Of a stretch of 30,293 nucleotides of DNA, positions 1 to 7,866 are shown piece by piece (position 1 is the stretch's first letter; every line of letters begins with the position of its first letter). Source of the DNA: Bacillota bacterium (GTDB taxonomy: Bacteria; Bacillota; Bacilli; Bacillales; Cytobacillaceae); the NCBI GenBank assembly GCA_023389895.1, contig JAEWDX010000205.1, positions 1 to 30,293 of the forward strand. The letters are read 5' to 3'. The translations under genes and the position numbers were made by a program. Below the pieces are notes generated by a model. That model was not told where the DNA came from, ran no database searches, and saw nothing but the letters and a program-made list of their open reading frames with translations.

Positions 1-4
1 AAGT

Positions 5-74
5 ACTTCGTAATAGTTCGGTTTTTACTTTCTTTGTACGTTGTTTCTCAATATATCATTCGGTTTTACGAAGT
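5..74. repeat. Short inverted repeat at window edge
   Basis: A 9-bp inverted repeat (ACTTCGTAA at 5-13, TTACGAAGT at 66-74) encloses about 50 AT-rich bases, and the string TTCGGTTTT occurs near both arms. It lies immediately downstream of the point where the Mur-ligase relic loses homology. It could be the edge of an inserted element or a decayed terminator. The sequence to the left is not available, so nothing more can be said. Confidence 0.35.
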
Positions 75-84
75 GGAAAATTAG

Positions 85-446
85 TTATGTCCCAGCCTCT
101 TTCGTTTTTCCACATGTCCCAGTTACAGAAATAACAGGGATAGAAAACTGCTTTCGATAGGATTCTACGAATCTCCAAAATGCCTGTTCAATATCTTGTA
201 CCTTAATAATCGTACAATTTTCAATACGTTCTAATTCAACATATGCTACATCTGTTATTACGACACAAGGAACTGACTGAGAGATTTTCATCCAATTTAT
301 TTTCCATTTTTGTCTTAAGAAAAGAAGTTTATTTTACCCTATTTTTTCGAGATGATACACAATATCATTAATTATAAAGTCATCAGACCCTCGAATGAGC
401 TGCCCATTCATACTTAAACGGATTTTTTTACTGGAGTTGGTCTCAC
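85..446 (-). pseudogene. 5' relic of a Mur-ligase-like (MurF-family) gene
   Basis: Reading leftwards from a GTG at 446, the translation aligns from its first residues with the N-termini of the two intact Mur-like ligases in this window: VRPTPVKKIRLSMNGQLIRGSD against MKPLSVRCIRTILSGDLIQGSD. The frame is broken by an in-frame TAA (about 336-338) where the intact paralog at 1914 has CAA. It then continues in the same frame through the conserved INW, VVITD, TIIKV, FW.F.E.YR and P-loop GTCGKT segments. Homology ends right after the P-loop and a second stop follows at 85-87, so the central ATPase and C-terminal domains are absent. The GTG lies 2 nt after the stop of the ATP-grasp gene and its GAAGGA ribosome site overlaps that gene's last codons, so the two were once a co-translated ATP-grasp plus Mur-ligase pair. 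It cannot make an active ligase. Confidence 0.85.
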
Positions 447-448
447 TT

Positions 449-1678
449 TTATTCCTTCATTAATTGAAAAGTAATTTCACTTGCAGCATTTTTTGCGAAT
501 TTTTCAGCTGTTTCCATACTCTCCCCAGCTGCAATGACATAAGCATATCGATGCCCCATTGATAATGGTGGAATCAACCTCGTTCCTTTCTTCGGTTTCA
601 CATATACTTCAACAACTCCTGGGGATCTTTTTGCCCTTCCCTTCCCAGTAACCTTTTCCAATATTCCCTTTTCTGAAACAATTAAATACTGCGTATAAAC
701 GTAATTCTTCGTTCTAGTCGTTACAGAAGGAATCCCTCCTAAATATAGCTTGAGTGTTTCCTCCGCTAAATTAAACCCAAAAGCAGCCTGGAGCATTTTA
801 TTCATTGCTCCTCCAGAGATTCTTGGATTGATTTCAATGAGCTTCCAACCATTTTTTGTTCGCCGTAATTCAAGATGAAGGGCTCCATTTTTGATTCCTA
901 ATTTAGTGACAACAGAAGACAATACTCCTTCAATTCCATTTTTAATGTTATTTGGTACTTCTGCAAGTACACCGTAGCCAGTAATAATAAATCGCTTTCC
1001 TTTCGTAATCTCTTGTTCAATAATTCCAGCAATCTGAATTTTATGATTGTACACGAGCGCTTCGACTAAGTACTGTCTACCATCAATATATTCTTCAATA
1101 ATAATTGCTTCATCTTTGTTCCTTTCTCTGAATCTTGCGATATATTTCACCAATTCTTCTTTATTAACAGCGAGCAATACATCCTTCGATCCTGTCGATT
1201 TTGAAGATTTGATAATTACTGGATAATCGAACATTTTATGAATAGAACTTAATGAGAATGTCTCCGACCGTCGAATGATATGAAATTTCGGAGTATATGG
1301 CTGTCCCTTTAGTGCTAATCTTGTTTCTTCTTTGTTCTCCATAATTTTTATTGCACTAGATGAAACAGGATTTTTGCAAAATTCCCCACAAAGAATGGAT
1401 GCAACATAAACATATGAATCAATAAAGCTAACAATTGTTCTAATGTCCTTCCCTCTTGCTTGCAATTTTTTAATTTCTTCCTTCATAACAGAAAGATTAT
1501 CTATGTCAATGAAAATCATTTCATGAACATCGGTATACTCTGATCTTTTTTGCAGTTGCTTTTCGTTATTTGTAAAAACAACTGTTAAGTATCCCAGTTG
1601 TTCTGCGGTTTTAATAGCTTCTCTACTAGAGCCAGATTTATTTGTACCTATAAAGATAATTGTTTTCAAACGGTTCAC
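449..1678 (-). CDS. ATP-grasp ligase (carboxylate-amine ligase superfamily)
   Basis: This 409-aa protein has the ATP-grasp architecture of amino-acid/dipeptide ligases and biotin-carboxylase-like enzymes. Visible elements are an N-terminal Rossmann-like pre-ATP-grasp region (IIFIGTNKSGS, residues 7-17), the ATP-binding lysine in PVIIKSSKSTGSKDV (K157), EEYIDG (195-200), and the metal-binding acidic residues LHLEL (E270) and IEINPR (E282, N284) followed by SGG. The family forms an amide bond through an acyl-phosphate; the substrates cannot be read from sequence. The start is ATG 1678 behind an AGGAG site. The Mur-ligase relic follows 2 nt downstream, so this was the first gene of a two-gene operon whose partner is now broken. 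It is divergent from an intact Mur-like ligase at 1914, which may now serve as partner (inference). The catalytic residues look intact. Confidence 0.85.
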   Translation of the reverse strand: MNRLKTIIFIGTNKSGSSREAIKTAEQLGYLTVVFTNNEKQLQKRSEYTDVHEMIFIDIDNLSVMKEEIKKLQARGKDIRTIVSFIDSYVYVASILCGEFCKNPVSSSAIKIMENKEETRLALKGQPYTPKFHIIRRSETFSLSSIHKMFDYPVIIKSSKSTGSKDVLLAVNKEELVKYIARFRERNKDEAIIIEEYIDGRQYLVEALVYNHKIQIAGIIEQEITKGKRFIITGYGVLAEVPNNIKNGIEGVLSSVVTKLGIKNGALHLELRRTKNGWKLIEINPRISGGAMNKMLQAAFGFNLAEETLKLYLGGIPSVTTRTKNYVYTQYLIVSEKGILEKVTGKGRAKRSPGVVEVYVKPKKGTRLIPPLSMGHRYAYVIAAGESMETAEKFAKNAASEITFQLMKE

Positions 1679-1913
1679 TCTCCTAAATAATCTTCAATTC
1701 TTACAGCTCGCTATATGTGTATGAAATAAACCTTTTCTTGCATGGATATGTATCCTAAAAAAGGAAATTTTAAATGAACAAGACGGAATATATGAATTTG
1801 TTACTAAAAAAGGGATCTTTTCCTCAACAATCTTTTCAGCGGTGGTTAATCGTGCAAGCAAATTTAGTACATGTTCATATGATGTTTATTGTGAAAGGAG
1901 TGTGAATGTTTCA

Positions 1914-3290
1914 ATGAAGCCTCTCTCTGTTAGGTGTATAAGAACCATCCTTTCTGGCGACTTGATTCAAGGGTCAGATGAAGTAATGGTTCAGTATGGT
2001 GCATACCGTCTTAAACAAGTAAAGAACCAAAATACCATTCTTTTTTTAAAGAAGAATATTGTTAATTGGAAAGCCTTGATGGAATATTTCCCCTTAGTGG
2101 TTGTAACAGATCAGGTAATTAGCAAAAATGAACAATTACAGAATTTAACTATAATAAAAGTAATGGATACAGAAGAAGCCTACTGGAAATTTATTAATTA
2201 CTACCGTAACCTATTCCAAATTCCACTCATAGCCATTACTGGGACTTCTGGAAAAACAACGACTAAAGAGATGATCAGTCACATTCTCTCACCTACTAAG
2301 AAAATAGCAGCAACAATTAGTACGAATAATTCACGAACAGCCCATTTACACTATCTCCTTAGCATTGATGACAACACGGAAGCAGCTGTATTTGAAACAG
2401 CAGTTGGTGCACCTGGAGATATATTAAGGGCTGGAGAATATTTTAAGCCGACAATAGGAATTATTACGAACATAGGAGCGCACCACTTGAATTATTGCGG
2501 AACCCCAGAAAACTATATCCAAGCAAAAGCCGAAATGACAAAAATACTGGATCATTCTAGCGTCCTTATTCTTAATTCAGAAGATAAGAATAGTAGAAAA
2601 ATAGATCTAACAAATTATCATGGAAGAGTTATAAAAGTTGGCAAAGATTGGGATTGCAACTATTTGGCAAAGGATATTAAGTACTGTAAAGACGGTATGC
2701 AATTTAATCTCCAATACATGCAGAAGAATTACCCGATGTTTGTGCCCGGGTTTGGTGAACATCAAGTTTATAATGCACTTGCCGCTATTGCCGCTGTCCA
2801 TGAAATCGGAATTGAACTTCTAGAAGCTGCGGATGGTTTGAAAACATTCAAAAATCTAAATAAGCATCTCCAAATCTACGAAGGGCTAAATGGCTCTACG
2901 ATTCTGGATGATACATGGAGCATAACGACAACTTCATTGGAAGCCGCTCTAAAAGTGTTAAATGAAGTTGGAGAAGGTAAAAAAAAAGTGGCCATATTAG
3001 GTACCATAACGGATTTAGGAGCTTGGGGGGAAATTATTCATAAACAGGCAGGAGATATCATTTGCAATTCAGATGTAGATATTCTTATTACAATTGGTTA
3101 CCACGCTCGTATAATGGCTAATCATGTATTGAAATGCGACATGAGTTCAGATGTCTATACATTTAACACTAACACCCTTGTTATGAATCTTTTAAAAAAG
3201 ATCGTTGACGAAAATACAATTGTACTAATTAAAGGAGATATGTATAGCAAAATAAGTGAATTGGCATCCCAATTACGAAAAAAATCTTAG
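1914..3290 (+). CDS. Mur-ligase family protein (MurF-like), paralog 1
   Basis: This is a 458-aa ATP-dependent amide ligase of the Mur family, most like MurF. Motifs: P-loop GTSGKTTT (110-117), acidic segment ETAVGAPGD (161-169), GAHHLN, the KAKAE lysine expected to be carbamylated (about 205), GEHQVYNALAA (281-291), DDTWSITTTS (332-341) and VLIKG (437-441). MurF joins a dipeptide to UDP-MurNAc-tripeptide. This copy is divergent from housekeeping MurF and lies among spore-surface genes, so another substrate is likely. The start at ATG 1914 was chosen because the two paralogs begin at the aligned position (MKPLSV, MQPLLV); AAAGGAG lies 13 nt upstream, rather far, and an in-frame GTG at 1902 is too close to it. 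The usual MurF-type DxxxNNP is ITT here, while paralog 2 keeps NNP. An in-frame extension to 1842 is not supported by the paralogs. Confidence 0.82.
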   Translation: MKPLSVRCIRTILSGDLIQGSDEVMVQYGAYRLKQVKNQNTILFLKKNIVNWKALMEYFPLVVVTDQVISKNEQLQNLTIIKVMDTEEAYWKFINYYRNLFQIPLIAITGTSGKTTTKEMISHILSPTKKIAATISTNNSRTAHLHYLLSIDDNTEAAVFETAVGAPGDILRAGEYFKPTIGIITNIGAHHLNYCGTPENYIQAKAEMTKILDHSSVLILNSEDKNSRKIDLTNYHGRVIKVGKDWDCNYLAKDIKYCKDGMQFNLQYMQKNYPMFVPGFGEHQVYNALAAIAAVHEIGIELLEAADGLKTFKNLNKHLQIYEGLNGSTILDDTWSITTTSLEAALKVLNEVGEGKKKVAILGTITDLGAWGEIIHKQAGDIICNSDVDILITIGYHARIMANHVLKCDMSSDVYTFNTNTLVMNLLKKIVDENTIVLIKGDMYSKISELASQLRKKS

Positions 3291-3422
3291 CTCTTCTTAG
3301 TTTGGCGGTCAACTATGAGTTTTTTTATCATGAATATAGACTTTAATATTGGACAAACACATTGTCATATTTCAAGCGCATTGAATATATTATATTATCC
3401 TGATAAAAAGGTGGAATCATGA

Positions 3423-3881
3423 ATGGGTTGCGTTTGTCCTTGTGAGGTCCTTGTGAATGCAGTCTCAGAGAATAAAAATGTTAAGTTTTTAAGCTCAATT
3501 GGAGCATGTAGAGGAAACTTGACTTACTTAGCTGATGTTAGTGCCGCTGCTCTTGAGACCTCCACTCTTTCATTCACATTTGACAACACGGAATATCCTG
3601 GCTTTTTCGATTTCTTATTCACTGCAAATACAATTACTTCTATAGACTGTAAGCGGGAAGGTAGAAATTGTGTTGTCACCGTTAAAGGAACGGGAACAGT
3701 TAGCAAATTACCAATTCCTTCATTCCCTCTTCTTTTTGAGGCGGTATTTACAGATCAAGCTTCTTCAGAAGCGAATGATATTGTACAATCGTTTGTCTTA
3801 ACCAATTTCTTTGACCAAAATGGAGTTGCATCTGTACCCCAGGGAACGATTCATGCACGTGGATGCCAAGAAGTAAAATAG
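3423..3881 (+). CDS. Cys-rich 152-aa protein, possible spore-surface component
   Basis: I do not recognise this family. The 152-aa product opens with MGCVCPCEV and has seven cysteines in all (GAC, IDC, RNC and RGC further on). There is no signal peptide or membrane segment. The body has alternating hydrophobic stretches typical of a beta-sandwich (LTYLADVS, STLSFTFDN, NCVVTVKGTGTV, IVQSFVLTNFF). The C-terminus VPQGTIHARGC loosely recalls the PPQGTVG tail of the CsxC-like proteins downstream. The start at ATG 3423 has AAAAGGTGG 8 nt upstream; an overlapping ATG at 3419 is out of frame and stops after eight codons. A good terminator follows, so this is probably a single-gene transcript. A disulfide-linked coat or exosporium protein is inferred from cysteine content and neighbours only. 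Confidence 0.7.
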   Translation: MGCVCPCEVLVNAVSENKNVKFLSSIGACRGNLTYLADVSAAALETSTLSFTFDNTEYPGFFDFLFTANTITSIDCKREGRNCVVTVKGTGTVSKLPIPSFPLLFEAVFTDQASSEANDIVQSFVLTNFFDQNGVASVPQGTIHARGCQEVK

Positions 3882-3890
3882 CCACGAAAG

Positions 3891-3922
3891 AAACTCTCGG
3901 CGATCCATTCCGGGAGTTTTTA
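3891..3922 (+). terminator. Rho-independent terminator of the Cys-rich gene
   Basis: AAACTCTCGG (3891-3900) pairs with CCGGGAGTTT (3910-3919) with one G-U pair, has a 9-nt loop, and runs into TTTTTA. Confidence 0.85.
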
Positions 3923-4008
3923 CTATTTCCTTCATTTTATGTTTCCAAAATATCCGAGAAAAAATAGTATTATTTGACAAGGGTTACAATCATGGGGAGA
4001 TGGGAATA

Positions 4009-5307
4009 TTGAAGCTCAGTAGTGGAAGAATAAGTCAATATAACATATTAAAATCAGAAAAAAGCTTATGTATGCACCTATTGGAAACAGAGTTACTCAC
4101 GGAGGCTTCATTACTCAAATTTATAGAAAAGTATAAATTGATTGTCATTAAACCTGTTTTTGGCCCTAATGAGATTTTTATTTCCTCTGAAAGCGAAAAG
4201 TTTAAGATAAGATCCAAAGCAAATATAACTACCGTTATGAATAGAGAAGAAATTTATCCACGTCTCATTCTCAATGAATTAACACAAAATTATTATATTA
4301 TTCAACCAAGATGGATGAATTCAGGTTTCTTTCAGAGCCACTTCCAATCCTTCATTACTGTGCACCGGAAATCTGCCTCATCTGAATGGTGTTTAATATC
4401 CAAATCAGAGAAGTATAGCTATGTATTCGGAAGGCTTTTTTATAAGATATTTCATCGAAAGGTAGAGAAATTATCTATTGTAGTAGCAAAAAAACTTGGT
4501 GAATCCTTTCCTTGGTGTAATTCGATTGTGATTGAAATTGGATATAACCAAAAAGGAGCCATATGGATTCAAGACACAGTACTGCATTTTCCTAAAAGCA
4601 AATGGAGCCAATACCATACACTTTCTGCTAAGAGTACGCTTGCTTCCTTTTTGCCGGATACGGATTTATTCAGTCATGCTACCTTTAATGATTTTCTTAA
4701 CAGATATCATAGAGTGATTATTAAGCCTTGTTTCGGAAAAGAAGGATTGGGGATCGTTCAAATTTCTTCAAACAATCACTTTTCTTATGAAATCCATTCA
4801 GGCAGAAAGAAATTCACGAAATCGACCCTTAAAGAAACGTATCAATTTATTGAAAAACATTTTCTTTCTATGAATTATTATCTTGTCCAACAAAAATTAG
4901 ATTTAACAACAATAAACAACTGTCCAATGGATATACGAGTTATTGCGCAAAAGGTTGATTCTCAGTGGATAATAACCGGAAAAATTGTTAAAGTCGCTGG
5001 AAAGGATTACTTTATTACCAATGCAGCCCAGAAACTACTATCACTTAAGAGCGCCATTAAGGACTCGAACATTACAAGTCTAAATATTGATACACTTGAA
5101 TCCGAAATCGACGAGATTTGTATCTCTGCTGCAGAACAGCTTGAATCGGATATGAAAGAGATAACTATGATTGGCTTTGACATTGGGATTACAGATCAAG
5201 GGCATCTATGGATTATTGAAGGAAATTATAACCCTAACCTTTCTATGTTTTATAAACTAGAGGATAAAAAGATTTATAAGAATATATTGAAGGCAAAAAG
5301 AAATTAA
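4009..5307 (+). CDS. YheC/YheD-family ATP-grasp protein with degenerate N-terminal duplicate
   Basis: This is an ATP-grasp protein of the YheC/YheD type (B. subtilis YheC/D are endospore-coat-associated) and contains two copies of the fold. Numbering from the upstream ATG at 4000, the C-terminal half (about 215-420) carries VIIKPCFGKEGLGIV (K242), MDIRV (R313), GFDIGI (D394) and IIEGNYNPN (E407, N409, the metal ligands). The N-terminal half (about 25-205) mirrors this order with IVIKPVFGPNEIFI, FITVHR, VIEIGYNQKG and WIQDTVLHFP. It has lost the glycine-rich loop and the E.N metal pair, so it is probably non-catalytic. I prefer TTG 4009 (MKLSSGR) because GGGGAG at 3994-3999 abuts the ATG at 4000 but is 9 nt from the TTG; either is possible. 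Acceptor and donor are unknown. It lies between the Cys-rich gene and the CsxC-like group. Confidence 0.8.
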   Translation: MKLSSGRISQYNILKSEKSLCMHLLETELLTEASLLKFIEKYKLIVIKPVFGPNEIFISSESEKFKIRSKANITTVMNREEIYPRLILNELTQNYYIIQPRWMNSGFFQSHFQSFITVHRKSASSEWCLISKSEKYSYVFGRLFYKIFHRKVEKLSIVVAKKLGESFPWCNSIVIEIGYNQKGAIWIQDTVLHFPKSKWSQYHTLSAKSTLASFLPDTDLFSHATFNDFLNRYHRVIIKPCFGKEGLGIVQISSNNHFSYEIHSGRKKFTKSTLKETYQFIEKHFLSMNYYLVQQKLDLTTINNCPMDIRVIAQKVDSQWIITGKIVKVAGKDYFITNAAQKLLSLKSAIKDSNITSLNIDTLESEIDEICISAAEQLESDMKEITMIGFDIGITDQGHLWIIEGNYNPNLSMFYKLEDKKIYKNILKAKRN

Positions 5308-5453
5308 ATGTTGTCCCCTGATTAGGGTTCAATAAACGTACATTGGCTCATCCATCATTATGATATTATTTTTAACTTGGAGGTGATTAAACACAATAAC
5401 AATAGTACATATCGAAAATCTTCTTATTTTGAATTTATTGGAATTGTACAGGA

Positions 5454-5480
5454 ACAAAAGCAATAATAAAGCATAAATAA
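5454..5480 (+). promoter_or_regulatory. SigK-like promoter of the 377-aa gene
   Basis: AC (5454-5455), a 16-nt spacer and CATAAATAA (5472-5480) fit the mother-cell SigK pattern AC-N16/17-CATANNNTA with one mismatch. The gene starts about 40 nt further on. Confidence 0.5.
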
Positions 5481-5518
5481 ATACAGTGACGTTTGGTTTG
5501 ATTTGGGAGTGAAATATT

Positions 5519-6652
5519 ATGAAGACTCCATGGATAGACTACGAGAAGATGCAACAAATAAGTATTAAACAAAATTCTCACTATTTTAAACGTATTCATA
5601 ACGAGGGAGCAGAAGACTCTAATGATATTTACGATTCTGACACTGAACGAAACAGTGTTGATACAATTGAATCATATACGGATGCTGAGCTTGTTTCTGA
5701 TGTTTATGAAACACCTATAACTGACAATGGTATTGAAAAAAATAATTCCACTGATTATGGGCATGTTTTTCAAACTGACCATGCCGATGAAGCGAATAAA
5801 CCTCTAAGCGATTCAGCCTTTAATCCTGTGGATCATTCTGAATCCAACTCTGAGGTGAAGATAAACGATATTCTTGACACAGAGGATGTCTATGAAACCG
5901 AACATTCAGATAAATTTCATAATTGTGGAAAAATATGTTCTAAGACTACAAAAACTCCATTCTCAACTTTTGTAGAAATTAACGACTTTCTTCATCTTCC
6001 TATTTTTAGCAGTTCAGTTCATGACACCTTTGAATTTCTTGACTTAAACAATAAACAAGTCCCTCAATTAGACACAATCCTATTCAATACAACAACCCAT
6101 TATCCTGAACAACCTTATTGTCATTTAGTTTGTTCTAAAATTCATCAAAGTATATTTTTAACAGCCGTTGATCATCCTTACAGAACAAATAATAAAAATA
6201 AAGCAGTTGCGGATCCCGTTCATAACTCGTCAGCTGCGATTACAGAAAAGCCAGATCATACTTCTGATACTTCTCATAATTTCATAAACATTAGAGTTCC
6301 AGTTGTCGTAGGAGAATACGAGGTTGAAATTCCCTTGGAAGAAAATATAATGTTTGAAGAAGAGATTATAAGGGTTAAAGAAATCACAAAAGAGGTAGTA
6401 CTGACAGACTGCATATTCTTGCCTACTCAAATGAATCAATCATTAGATAATGGAGCATGTACAGCTTTGAAAGGAAATTTATTTATCGAAGGATATATCC
6501 ACCAGAATATTGAGTATACTGCTGAAGATTCCATCCAACAAAAGACTGTCACAAATTTTTATCATTTACACCAAAAAATGGTGTTAAACCTAATCGTTCA
6601 ACTACTACAAGTTCAACGAGTTCGAATTAGTTGTGATGGTACAGGAATCTAG
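5519..6652 (+). CDS. Acidic CsxC-like protein with permuted segment order
   Basis: This 377-aa protein has an acidic, Asp/Glu/Ser-rich N-terminus (1-135) and three segments homologous to the ~240-aa paralogs downstream, in a different order. Segment B comes first (145-220: TPFSTFVEINDF, VPQLDTILFN, EQPYCHLV). Segment A follows (257-335: IRVPVVVGEYEVEIPL, IIRVKEITKEVVL, GNLFIEGYIHQNIEY). Segment C is last (350-372: HQKMVLNLIVQLLQVQRVRI). In the paralogs the order is A-B-C. No signal peptide or membrane helix is present. The ATG at 5519 has GGGAGTG 7 nt upstream. It probably encodes a spore-surface structural protein transcribed late in sporulation (inference from promoter and neighbours). It is clearly more divergent than the three tandem copies. 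A strong terminator follows. Confidence 0.75.
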   Translation: MKTPWIDYEKMQQISIKQNSHYFKRIHNEGAEDSNDIYDSDTERNSVDTIESYTDAELVSDVYETPITDNGIEKNNSTDYGHVFQTDHADEANKPLSDSAFNPVDHSESNSEVKINDILDTEDVYETEHSDKFHNCGKICSKTTKTPFSTFVEINDFLHLPIFSSSVHDTFEFLDLNNKQVPQLDTILFNTTTHYPEQPYCHLVCSKIHQSIFLTAVDHPYRTNNKNKAVADPVHNSSAAITEKPDHTSDTSHNFINIRVPVVVGEYEVEIPLEENIMFEEEIIRVKEITKEVVLTDCIFLPTQMNQSLDNGACTALKGNLFIEGYIHQNIEYTAEDSIQQKTVTNFYHLHQKMVLNLIVQLLQVQRVRISCDGTGI

Positions 6653-6677
6653 AAGACAACCAATTTTATATTATCGT

Positions 6678-6724
6678 AAAAATAATCTCCACCTATATAC
6701 AGGATGGGGATTATTTTATTTTCT
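6678..6724 (+). terminator. Rho-independent terminator after the 377-aa gene
   Basis: AAAATAATCTCCACC pairs with GGATGGGGATTATTTT across an 8-nt loop, followed by ATTTTC. The two arms match except for a few G-U pairs and one bulge. Confidence 0.85.
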
Positions 6725-6784
6725 CGAAGAAAATAAAATGGCGGTTCGTACGTTCTATTTAAAATAATAAGCAGCTAGGAGTCT

Positions 6785-6817
6785 ACCCAAGCTTAATAAG
6801 CAATGTGGCATATAGTA
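6785..6817 (+). promoter_or_regulatory. SigK-like -10 and conserved upstream box, CsxC-like copy 1
   Basis: CATATAGTA (6809-6817) matches the SigK -10 consensus CATANNNTA exactly. An ACCCAAGCT box (6785-6793) begins 24 nt upstream of it, at the same distance as in copies 2 and 3. A standard AC at 16-17 nt is not present. Confidence 0.6.
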
Positions 6818-6868
6818 TTAACGTAGACTTTTAAAAAGACAAAAAAGAGAAATAAGGAGGATTTTTTT

Positions 6869-7597
6869 ATGAGCCATTCCGATCAACCTTGTCCTGTACC
6901 TTCAACAGAACAAGTACCATTAACCGTTGAACCTACAACGATAATTTCTCAAGCAGCTACACCAACCATTAAAGTTCCAGTTGTACTAGCGGAGCCAACA
7001 TTGCAAATCGTTGTAGAATCAACCATTACACTTAATCCTGCAGCAACAGAGATTAAAAGAGTGGTAAAGAATGTATTTCTAAACGAAGTTAAACTTGTGC
7101 CTGTCGCATTTACAAGAATTGGCACCACTGACTTTTTCAACGTCACTAGAGCTAAATTATTTGTAGCTGGACATATTCGTAAAAATATTGAATATGCCAC
7201 AAGAGGATGTAACAGAAAGCTGCGAGATAGAATTGCAGATGTTCCCTTTTCTGGTTTCGCTGACATTACAACATTTATAACTAAACCAATAATAGGTGTT
7301 TCTGAGGATAGCAAAGCTGCTTTCCTTAATGAACAAAACGGCCTAATCCCTCGCTTGGATAAGTTTTTCTTTCAAAATCTTGTCAAATATAATGAACAAC
7401 CATTCGGTGAATTAGTAGCTGCCAATTTCTATGAGCTTGATTTTTCACCAGTTACGGCAAACCCTGAGAAACCCTTTGACAAAATAACCGAAAAAATCGT
7501 TCTAGACCTTACTGTAAAAGTTTTACAAACCCAACAACTAAAATTTTCTGCTTCACAACAAATTGCCACTCCTCCTCAAGGTACTGTTGGTTCTTAA
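6869..7597 (+). CDS. CsxC-like spore-surface protein, tandem copy 1
   Basis: This 242-aa protein is the first of three tandem paralogs. The N-terminus is DQPCPV followed by a Thr/Pro-rich stretch. Segment A (33-110) contains IKVPVVLAEPTLQIVVE and AKLFVAGHIRKNIEYA. Segment B (125-195) contains VPFSGFADI, PRLDKFFFQNLVKYNEQPFGEL and ELDFSP. Segment C (207-228) contains ITEKIVLDLTVKVLQTQQL. The tail is TPPQGTVGS. The pattern matches the family I recall as CsxC (exosporium protein named in Clostridium sporogenes); the GHIRKNIEYA...VPFSGFADI core also resembles the SPOCS/DUF3794 domain of SipL. No signal peptide is seen, as expected for a mother-cell-made spore-surface protein. AAGGAGG sits just upstream of the ATG. 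It differs from copies 2 and 3 around residues 111-121 (TRGCNRKLRDR against SAECNGALQDR). The role as exosporium or coat component is inferred. Confidence 0.75.
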   Translation: MSHSDQPCPVPSTEQVPLTVEPTTIISQAATPTIKVPVVLAEPTLQIVVESTITLNPAATEIKRVVKNVFLNEVKLVPVAFTRIGTTDFFNVTRAKLFVAGHIRKNIEYATRGCNRKLRDRIADVPFSGFADITTFITKPIIGVSEDSKAAFLNEQNGLIPRLDKFFFQNLVKYNEQPFGELVAANFYELDFSPVTANPEKPFDKITEKIVLDLTVKVLQTQQLKFSASQQIATPPQGTVGS

Positions 7598-7633
7598 AAG
7601 GCCAAAAGAATAGATTTTTAAACATTTCGTAGT

Positions 7634-7672
7634 AAAAGGTCAGCCTTATATTTCTGGTTGGCCTTTTCTTTT
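7634..7672 (+). terminator. Terminator of CsxC-like copy 1
   Basis: AAAAGGTCAGCC pairs with GGTTGGCCTTTT over a 10-nt loop and continues into CTTTTA. A related stem follows copy 2. Confidence 0.85.
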
Positions 7673-7780
7673 ATATGGCTTTAACTGTAATTTGGAAGAT
7701 AACTGAACTTATATTCGAAAAACAATAATCTATGAAAAAAAGGCTTGTATTAAAAAATGAGGAAATTAACTACGACACAA

Positions 7781-7813
7781 ACCTATGCTCCCTAAATCAG
7801 GCTACATATAGTA
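7781..7813 (+). promoter_or_regulatory. SigK-like -10 and conserved upstream box, copy 2
   Basis: CATATAGTA (7805-7813) is an exact CATANNNTA match, followed by TTAAC as in copy 1. ACCTATGCT (7781-7789) occupies the same upstream position as the box in copies 1 and 3. Confidence 0.6.
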
Positions 7814-7866
7814 TTAACATAGAGTTTTGAAAAGAACTCAAAAAATAATTAGGAGATGATTTCTTT

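Noticed and set aside
1842..1913. N-terminal extension of Mur-like ligase 1 to an in-frame codon at 1842
   Set aside because: The extension is not shared by the two paralogs, which start at the position equivalent to 1914, and the AAAGGAG site lies inside it.
3423..3881. Ena-type endospore appendage subunit (DUF3992)
   Set aside because: The N-terminal cysteines are suggestive, but length and body motifs do not let me assign that family; kept as unknown.
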